Assembly (NCBI RefSeq): GCF_001469895.1
Contig: NZ_LOPY01000008.1
Coordinates: 1 to 64,000, forward strand
Length of the DNA: 64,000 nt
From: Pseudoalteromonas sp. XI10
GTDB taxonomy: Bacteria > Pseudomonadota > Gammaproteobacteria > Enterobacterales > Alteromonadaceae
Direction: 5' to 3'
The position numbers and the translations under genes were made by a program. The notes beneath the pieces were generated by a model that worked only from the letters and a program-made list of their open reading frames with translations, did not search any database and had not been told where the DNA came from. How positions within the stretch are numbered: the first letter of the stretch is position 1; every line of letters begins with the position of its first letter. This document shows, piece after piece, positions 46,856-53,026 of the stretch.

Positions 46856-46883
46856 AGTTAATAGAATGAACATTCTATTAACT
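46856..46883 (+). promoter_or_regulatory. 28-nt perfect palindrome upstream of the DUF547 pair
   Basis: AGTTAATAGAATG, AA, CATTCTATTAACT: perfect 13-bp arms separated by 2 nt. It lies 153 nt upstream of the first DUF547 start. The length and symmetry fit a dimeric-regulator operator; no T run follows, so it is not a simple terminator. Confidence 0.6.
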
Positions 46884-46990
46884 AGCAATAACTAACGGAA
46901 AGTGCAGAAAAACATTTAACCCCTTATATTTTCTGAAGATAAATAAGTAAAACTAGAACAAATTCGGTACATATAAACTTGAAAAAACTG

Positions 46991-47017
46991 TAACAATCAC
47001 TGATAGTAAGATTGTTA
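46991..47017 (+). promoter_or_regulatory. Inverted repeat before the first DUF547 gene
   Basis: TAACAATC / GATTGTTA (perfect 8 bp, 11-nt loop), ending 18 nt before the ATG and 7 nt before the AAGGA ribosome-binding site. Confidence 0.45.
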
Positions 47018-47035
47018 AAACAACAAGGAAAAATC

Positions 47036-48211
47036 ATGTTTAAACAATTATTACTAATTGCATTTACGTTTTGCTCACTTTCTTCGTATGCAAAAATAAA
47101 TGAACTACCAGAAGAATTTTCAGACTTTAGCCTTAATCGAGATATTAAAATTTCGTATGAGGACCTTGATAACTTACTTGAAATGACTGTTATCGACATG
47201 GGGATGTCAGACCGAAGCTCTCGCAAATCTCAATCCTCCATTGGCACCCGCATGAAATCGCACAGAAACAACGATACTGCGCTTGAAGCCAATCGTTTTT
47301 TCTTCGAAGGTGTTTCTAAATCAGAGATAAAGGATGGCTTTCACAAGATTAGAGTTAGCTTAGAGAAGGTACCTAGCGAAGTATCGCTGAATGATTTAAG
47401 CCTAGACGAGCAGTTAGCTTACTGGCTTAACCTATATAATACAGCCATGGTCGAAAAATTAATTGAACACTACCCTATTCGCGATACAGAAGACCTTCTA
47501 TTTGGTGATGATTCGATTTTAGAAGATGAGTTTTTAACCGTTGCCGGTTACAAACTTTCACTCAATGATATTCAACATAAAATTGTTTTTGAAAAATTTG
47601 GTAAAAAAAAGCCGATAGTTATGTATGGCTTTTATCAAGGTAACATTGGTAGCCCAAACCTTCGAGATGAAGCGTATAAAGGTAGCAAGGTTTACCATCA
47701 ACTTGTTGAAAATGGAGAGGAATTTGTAAACTCAAATAGAGGCATGCAAATTAAACGTAAAAACCGCCTTTATGTATCTAAGTATTATGAGCAAGCTGAG
47801 TCTTTATTTTCAGATTTCGAAAGTGACTTACGTGAGCACTTAGAAGACTACGCTGAAGGTCAAATGAAAAGCGATGTTAAATACGCCAAACGCTTCAAAG
47901 TTGATATCGAAGATTGGAGTATTACTGATTTATATGGTACCGACCGTGACTATGGCGGTTCTGCATCAACTAACCCTGCAGCAATGCTTAATGCTGTTGT
48001 AAGCAACTCAGCTGTACCAATCGGTCCTGAAGGTAGTGGCTCAGGTATTGGAGCGGTTAATGTGAGTCATATTACGGATTCAATTATGATGCGCACCATG
48101 GATTTTGGTCGTTTTTCTCCTGAAATGTTAGAGAAAATCAAAAAACTTAACTTAAAGCGCCAAGACAACAGTGGATCTGTTGAGATTAAGGATCTTGATT
48201 CTAACAATTAA
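47036..48211 (+). CDS. DUF547 exported protein A
   Basis: A 391-aa protein starting at the ATG at 47036 after AAGGA, with a signal peptide (MFKQLLLIAFTFCSLSSYA). The DUF547 core contains LAYWLNLYNTAMVEKLIEHY and the conserved block IVMYGFYQGNIGSPNLR. It ends with KRQDNSGSVEIKDLD. DUF547 proteins are widespread envelope-associated proteins of unknown function. It is followed within about 60 nt by a second, closely similar gene, a tandem duplication, but a terminator lies between them. Confidence 0.82.
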   Translation: MFKQLLLIAFTFCSLSSYAKINELPEEFSDFSLNRDIKISYEDLDNLLEMTVIDMGMSDRSSRKSQSSIGTRMKSHRNNDTALEANRFFFEGVSKSEIKDGFHKIRVSLEKVPSEVSLNDLSLDEQLAYWLNLYNTAMVEKLIEHYPIRDTEDLLFGDDSILEDEFLTVAGYKLSLNDIQHKIVFEKFGKKKPIVMYGFYQGNIGSPNLRDEAYKGSKVYHQLVENGEEFVNSNRGMQIKRKNRLYVSKYYEQAESLFSDFESDLREHLEDYAEGQMKSDVKYAKRFKVDIEDWSITDLYGTDRDYGGSASTNPAAMLNAVVSNSAVPIGPEGSGSGIGAVNVSHITDSIMMRTMDFGRFSPEMLEKIKKLNLKRQDNSGSVEIKDLDSNN

Positions 48212-48219
48212 AATAAGAA

Positions 48220-48256
48220 GGCCACTCGTCAAAAGAATGTGACGGGTGGCTTTTTC
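48220..48256 (+). terminator. Rho-independent terminator between the DUF547 genes
   Basis: Stem GCCACTCGTCA / TGACGGGTGGC (11 bp with one G-T pair) and then TTTTT. It ends 18 nt before the start of the second DUF547 gene, so the second gene is reached by read-through or its own promoter. Confidence 0.82.
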
Positions 48257-48273
48257 TGAACAGGGAGTTCGCT

Positions 48274-49419
48274 ATGCTTAAACCACTCTTATTAATAACC
48301 GCAATTTTCTTTACTGCACACTCGTCAGCAAAACTAGACACTCTACCTGAAGAATTTGCCGATTTCGGCTTAGATAGTGATTTAACAATATCTTATGGTG
48401 ATTTAGATCAGTTACTTAAAATCACGGTTATTGACTTAGGCCGCTCAGACCGAGGTTTTCGAAAAGGCCAATCAGGCATTGGCACACGCACCCGAGCACA
48501 CAAAAATAACGATACAGCTCTAGAAGCAAATCGTTTTTATTATGAAGAAGTTGTAAAGGCAGACCTGAAAACTGGTTTTAAAAAAATACGTCTGAGCCTT
48601 GAACAAGTTCCTGAACAAATCCCACTTAATGAGCTCGTTTTATCTGAGCAACTGACTTATTGGCTAAATTTATATACCACAGCATTATTAGAGAAACTCA
48701 TTGAGCACTACCCTATCTTCAGTACTGAAGATTTATTATTTGGTGATAATTCATTACTTGATGAGGAATTTATTACTGTTATGGGGCATAGCCTGTCTTT
48801 AAATGATATTCAACACAACATTGTCTTTAAAAAGTTTGGTAAAAATAAACCGATTGTTATGTATGGATTTCACCAAGGAAATATAGGCAGCCCAAATCTT
48901 CGCCCAGAGGCCTATGTAGGAAGCAAAGTGTATTACCAACTAGCAGACAATGGTGAGGAATTTGTTAATTCTAACCGAGGTATGCAAATTAAAGGGAAAG
49001 ATAGACTTTACCTATCCGTTTACTACCAGCAAACAGAAGCCTTGTTTGACGACTTTGAGCAAGATTTAAAGTCTCATATTGAACACTATACTAATGGCTC
49101 TTTAAAAGATGCTGTAGAGTCTTCTAAAGGGTTTAAGCTTACAATAGATGATTGGCATATTGTGGATTTATATCGCACGCATAGAGCCTATGGCGCCTCT
49201 TCTGCTATTAACAGGGCCGCGCTAGAGGGTATAGGAGGAATGACATATGGATATCGTGCAGCAGACGGAAGCTATATCACCGATCCCTTAACGAAGCGGC
49301 TAGCTCAATTTGGTCGATACCCACCACAAGTTTGGAAGAAAATTCGCAAGCTTTATAAACAAAGAGAACGCATTAAAGGTACTGTAGAAATCAAAGACCT
49401 TGATGTAAATCAAGAGTAA
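48274..49419 (+). CDS. DUF547 exported protein B
   Basis: A 381-aa paralog of the preceding protein, with a signal peptide (MLKPLLLITAIFFTAHSSA). The same blocks recur in the same order: LPEEFADFGL, IGTRTRAHKNNDTALEANRF, LTYWLNLYTTALLEKLIEHY, IVMYGFHQGNIGSPNLR, EEFVNSNRGMQIK, and the C-terminal GTVEIKDLD. It starts after GGGAG. The two copies differ mainly in the C-terminal quarter (after DLYRTHRAYGAS), suggesting that region is under different selection. Function unknown. Confidence 0.82.
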   Translation: MLKPLLLITAIFFTAHSSAKLDTLPEEFADFGLDSDLTISYGDLDQLLKITVIDLGRSDRGFRKGQSGIGTRTRAHKNNDTALEANRFYYEEVVKADLKTGFKKIRLSLEQVPEQIPLNELVLSEQLTYWLNLYTTALLEKLIEHYPIFSTEDLLFGDNSLLDEEFITVMGHSLSLNDIQHNIVFKKFGKNKPIVMYGFHQGNIGSPNLRPEAYVGSKVYYQLADNGEEFVNSNRGMQIKGKDRLYLSVYYQQTEALFDDFEQDLKSHIEHYTNGSLKDAVESSKGFKLTIDDWHIVDLYRTHRAYGASSAINRAALEGIGGMTYGYRAADGSYITDPLTKRLAQFGRYPPQVWKKIRKLYKQRERIKGTVEIKDLDVNQE

Positions 49420-49433
49420 TATTTTACTTTACT

Positions 49434-49470
49434 GTACGCCCTGTTAACATAAAGCAAAAACAGGGTGTAC
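49434..49470 (+). promoter_or_regulatory. Hairpin sequestering the ribosome-binding site of the oxygenase gene
   Basis: GTACGCCCTGTT (49434-49445) pairs with AACAGGGTGTAC (49459-49470) over 12 bp with one G-T pair and a 13-nt loop. The right arm contains the Shine-Dalgarno sequence AGGG and ends 2 nt before the GTG start. It could block translation until opened by temperature, a protein or an RNA. There is no T run after it, so a terminator is unlikely. Confidence 0.7.
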
Positions 49471-49472
49471 GA

Positions 49473-51263
49473 GTGAATAATTCATTGCAAAGAGCTTTGC
49501 ACGCATTCAATCAACAACAATATGTGCAGGCATTACAACTCCTTTCTTTACATACAAATAAAACCGCTGATTGGTATACATTAAATAGCTTATGTTTATC
49601 AGCTGTAAACAAAACTATTGAAGCAGAGCAGTGTTATTTACAAGGCCTTAGCCAATTTAGCAATCATGTTGGCCTTTTAGACAACTACACAAATCTACTT
49701 TGTAAACAAAAAAAGTATGCAGAGTGTATTCAGTTTTGTGAATACAACACAGCTTCTTTATCACTCGAAAAGCCACGACTTAATTACATTGAAAGCCTAA
49801 TTAATCAAGATGAATTATTAAAAGCCGAACATTTATTGAGCAAAACATCGCCCTCGCAGAACACATTCGTTCGTTACCATTGGCTCACTTTAGAGCTTTT
49901 CGAGCGCTTTGGTGACTTACAACGTATCGAAGAGTATTTTCAAACAAAATTGCCAGCTCAATTAAAGGGGCAATTTCATTTCGTTTATAAACATGCTTGT
50001 AATTATCGAAATTTAGGTCAATTTGCCGAGGCCTTAGCGCTTTTGCAAATGCTTTTAAAACAGCAACCAAGCGCCGAGTTGCATTACATAGTTGGTTGTA
50101 CATACTATGATTTACAGCAATATGAACAAGCACAAGCTCACCTTAAGGCATGCTTAGAACTTGCTCCTAACTATGTACCAGCGCATGAAAGCCTTAACAA
50201 GCTCTACTGGGAACACTCGCAGAGTCAATTAATGAGTTCATATGCTCAAACTTTCAAAAATTATGATGCAAACCCTGTTCTGATCCACTCTCAAATTGGC
50301 CAACTACTGCAACTAGATAAGCTGGAAGAAGCATTATTAGTAAGCAGTGATGCAACACGAAACCATCCACAAAATTTAGATTTACATCATGCACACAGTA
50401 TAATTCTAGATAGAACAGGTGACGAAGAAAAAGCATTTTCACTCCTTCAGCAACTCGTTAAAGCAGCCCCTCAAAATGCTCGTTACTGTATTGATTTAGC
50501 AAACTTTTACATACAACAAGGCGATTACAGCTCAGCGATATCTCATTTAGAAACCGCAGTAAAATTTAATCCTAATAACCAAGAGCTTTGGGCATATTTA
50601 AGTATTGCTTGGCGACTATCAAATAATGATAAATATCACTGGTTAACTAACCTAGATAAATTCGTTAAAGTGATGGAGCTACCTGCTCCGCCTAGTTTTA
50701 AGACCTTTGCTGATTTTAATAAGCAGTTGCAGGAATTAATGTTCAGCCTTCACACAAATAAACTACAACCATTAGATCAAAGTGTGCGCAGTGGCAGCCA
50801 AACACAAGGTCACTTGTTACACCGTTCAAACCAACTTATTGATTTATTTAAGTCATCTATGAATGAATGCATTAATCAATACCTGATGCAGCTACCAGAG
50901 GATGCTAACCACCCTCTATTAGCGCGTAATCATAAACGCTTTGTTGCCAGAGGTAGTTGGTCGGTGAAACTAGAAGAAGGCGGTTTTCATGCTAATCATA
51001 TCCACCCTCAAGGTTGGTTATCAGCGCCGAGCTATATTTCTATTCCTAATGAGATGAGTAAAGATGATGAAACTAAAAATGGCTGGCTTAAGCTAGGAGA
51101 AACCAGTCTTAACTTAGGTGAGCGTGAGTCTATAGCTCGTGAAATATGCCCTGAGGAAGGTCAAATTATTATATTTCCAAGCTATATTTGGCATGGTACA
51201 TACCAACTAGAAAGCACTAGCCCTCGGCTAACTATTCCATGTGATATCATGCCCTTAAAATAA
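49473..51263 (+). CDS. TPR protein with C-terminal 2OG-Fe(II) oxygenase-like domain
   Basis: A 596-aa cytosolic protein. Residues about 5-400 are tetratricopeptide repeats (for example EALALLQMLLKQQPSAELHYIVG, and the typical NPNNQELWAYLSIAWR). The C-terminal 180 residues resemble the putative 2OG-Fe(II) oxygenase family with HxH ligands in FHANHIHPQGWLSAPSYIS (H509, H511), distal H574 (SYIWHGTY) and a later Arg (SPRLTIP). It would hydroxylate or otherwise oxidise a protein or peptide substrate held by the TPR array; the substrate is unknown. It uses a GTG start beneath a sequestering hairpin and converges on a TPR-sulfotransferase gene. Confidence 0.82.
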   Translation: MNNSLQRALHAFNQQQYVQALQLLSLHTNKTADWYTLNSLCLSAVNKTIEAEQCYLQGLSQFSNHVGLLDNYTNLLCKQKKYAECIQFCEYNTASLSLEKPRLNYIESLINQDELLKAEHLLSKTSPSQNTFVRYHWLTLELFERFGDLQRIEEYFQTKLPAQLKGQFHFVYKHACNYRNLGQFAEALALLQMLLKQQPSAELHYIVGCTYYDLQQYEQAQAHLKACLELAPNYVPAHESLNKLYWEHSQSQLMSSYAQTFKNYDANPVLIHSQIGQLLQLDKLEEALLVSSDATRNHPQNLDLHHAHSIILDRTGDEEKAFSLLQQLVKAAPQNARYCIDLANFYIQQGDYSSAISHLETAVKFNPNNQELWAYLSIAWRLSNNDKYHWLTNLDKFVKVMELPAPPSFKTFADFNKQLQELMFSLHTNKLQPLDQSVRSGSQTQGHLLHRSNQLIDLFKSSMNECINQYLMQLPEDANHPLLARNHKRFVARGSWSVKLEEGGFHANHIHPQGWLSAPSYISIPNEMSKDDETKNGWLKLGETSLNLGERESIAREICPEEGQIIIFPSYIWHGTYQLESTSPRLTIPCDIMPLK

Positions 51264-51264
51264 T

Positions 51265-51296
51265 AAAAAAGACCATCTAAATGATGGTCTTTTTTA
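51265..51296. terminator. Bidirectional rho-independent terminator
   Basis: Stem AAAAAAGACCATC / GATGGTCTTTTTT with a TAAAT loop; A and T runs on both sides. It is shared by the oxygenase gene (plus) and the convergent sulfotransferase gene (minus). Confidence 0.93.
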
Positions 51297-51303
51297 TTAC
51301 CAA

Positions 51304-52950
51304 TTACTTATTTAACAACGCTTTGGCATCTTGGTAGGATTTTTCATCGGCCTGTATGTGTTCAAGGTAATTTGCAAATCGTCCTGAAGATGACTTATAA
51401 AGTGGCTTTCTAACCTGCCATACACTCGCTGTACTTACAGTGCCAGATTTATTGTGAAATCGCTGGGCCTCATCAGTATATTCAAGCCCTAGAAAGCTAA
51501 ACAGCTGTTCTAAAATCTGCTCGGGTGAGCAAACGAGCTGATCGTAATTCAGAGTAAAAATATCTTTACTGAAACACGACTGCCAATGTGACTTAATACG
51601 TTGCTGCTGCTCATAGTGATGTAGAATATCACTAAGGGATACAGCATAGTTTAAGCTCGGACCCAAATGCTGGAAAAAAGCTGACAAGCTATTGTCTTTA
51701 ATATCTCGTTCCGTCCAGATAATCTTAGCTTTTGGATAGAGCTGCTTGATAATGTCTAAGTAAAGGTAATTTTCAGGGCGTTTATCTGTTACATAAAGCG
51801 CACCTTCAGCTCTTAAAGTTAATTGTTCTTTATAACCATCAATAAATTCAGGCTCTTTAGCCTTATTAACAAGTGCCTTTTCATCGCCAATCAAATTGAA
51901 TAACGATGAATGTAAATAGGCAATTTCACCACCTGCCGCTATTTGCTCGTTAGAGCTGATGATTTGTTCAATTAATGTTGAGCCAGAACGAAACATACCG
52001 CAAATTATAATTGGTGTTATTGAACTATTCGCTTCTTGCAAAGCAATATTACGAGCTAAGGTGTAGTCAGTAATCTTCTCAGCAGATTGGCGATCATAGG
52101 CTGGTAAATACTTTTTATTGTAATGATTAGCTTTTACATAATAATACCAAGCTTTCTGATAGTTTTTACAATCATTAAATACTTTACCAAGTGCATAATA
52201 AATATCAGCACACGCTATATCATCTGACTCTCGCTTTAAAATGGCTAAGCTTGCTTGTTCATAGTCAATTGCATCGCGTTCAGTGAAGGTTTCAATATCG
52301 GCCAATCTTGCTTGAGCCATCGCATTAAATGCATCTATTTTTAAAACCTGTTGAAAGCCTTTTTTCGCTTTCTCTTTATCACCAAGCTGTTCGTAAATAT
52401 TTGCCAATGAAAAGTGAGCTTGAAGATTATTTTCATCATGACTAATCGCTTGTTGTAAGTAACGTACGGCATCATCGGGTTGATGTAATTGCTCATTATG
52501 CATAAAAGCAATTTCTATTAGAGCGGGTGCTTTAAACTGCTCAGATAATGTTAGAGCTTGTTCAAAGAAACGCATCGCTGAATCGTGGTTATCAAGCTTT
52601 CTTTCTATTTTTCCTAGCTGAAAGCAAATATCAGCTTGCTGCGGATTTGTCTCATATAAAGGTAATAGCGCGCTTTTTGCAATTTTGAACTCACCACAAC
52701 TTATACTTAATTGTACTAAGGTCAGTACATAATCAAACTTGTTTGGAGCTATCGATACCAGTTTTTGGCAATAGGCAATGGCTGTTTCAGTATCTTGTTG
52801 CTGCATAGCAACTTTGAAAAGGATCTGTAACGCTTTTTCAGCAAACTCATTGTTATGTGTTAACGGTTTTAATAATTCTATCCCTTGGTTAACTTTACCT
52901 TGCTGAAGTAAAGCAACAGCTTGGGTAAACGCGTGTTGTTCTGATGTCAT
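51304..52950 (-). CDS. TPR-containing sulfotransferase, copy 1
   Basis: A 548-aa protein starting at the ATG at 52950 after GGGGA (the frame is open 21 codons further up). TPR units fill residues about 5-280 (for example NNLQAHFSLANIYEQLGDKEKA). The sulfotransferase domain begins with the PAPS phosphate loop CGMFRSGSTLIEQI (317-324 and following) and continues through DKRPENYLYLDIIKQLYPKA and a 3'-phosphate-site-like segment (IWTERDIKDN). No signal peptide is seen. The protein probably transfers sulfate from PAPS to a bound partner; the receptor gene just upstream on the same strand is a tempting candidate. It converges with the TPR oxygenase gene. Confidence 0.88.
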   Translation of the reverse strand: MTSEQHAFTQAVALLQQGKVNQGIELLKPLTHNNEFAEKALQILFKVAMQQQDTETAIAYCQKLVSIAPNKFDYVLTLVQLSISCGEFKIAKSALLPLYETNPQQADICFQLGKIERKLDNHDSAMRFFEQALTLSEQFKAPALIEIAFMHNEQLHQPDDAVRYLQQAISHDENNLQAHFSLANIYEQLGDKEKAKKGFQQVLKIDAFNAMAQARLADIETFTERDAIDYEQASLAILKRESDDIACADIYYALGKVFNDCKNYQKAWYYYVKANHYNKKYLPAYDRQSAEKITDYTLARNIALQEANSSITPIIICGMFRSGSTLIEQIISSNEQIAAGGEIAYLHSSLFNLIGDEKALVNKAKEPEFIDGYKEQLTLRAEGALYVTDKRPENYLYLDIIKQLYPKAKIIWTERDIKDNSLSAFFQHLGPSLNYAVSLSDILHHYEQQQRIKSHWQSCFSKDIFTLNYDQLVCSPEQILEQLFSFLGLEYTDEAQRFHNKSGTVSTASVWQVRKPLYKSSSGRFANYLEHIQADEKSYQDAKALLNK

Positions 52951-52976
52951 TGTTTCCCCATATAAAAAGCTTCCCC

Positions 52977-53006
52977 ATAAAAAAAGCGAGCCGAAGCTCG
53001 CTTTAT
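52977..53006 (-). terminator. UUCG-tetraloop terminator between receptor 3 and the sulfotransferase
   Basis: On the minus strand the stem AAAGCGAGC / GCTCGCTTT is capped by a TTCG tetraloop and followed by TTTT. It lies 21 nt after the receptor 3 stop codon and about 30 nt upstream of the sulfotransferase start, so it would limit read-through between the two genes. Confidence 0.88.
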
Positions 53007-53026
53007 CATACATTAATTAATTCAAA

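Larger units (their letters stand above)
46396..47035. other. AT-rich divergent intergenic region (640 nt)
   Basis: No gene is seen. The region separates receptor 2 (minus) from the DUF547 pair (plus) and is strongly AT-rich with many A/T runs. It holds a hairpin next to the receptor 2 ribosome-binding site (46411-46425), a weak dyad (AATGC/GCATT, 46449-46465) with a T run on the minus strand, a perfect 28-nt palindrome (46856-46883) and an 8-bp inverted repeat near the DUF547 start (46991-47017). AT-richness would make it a target for an H-NS-type protein. Confidence 0.6.
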
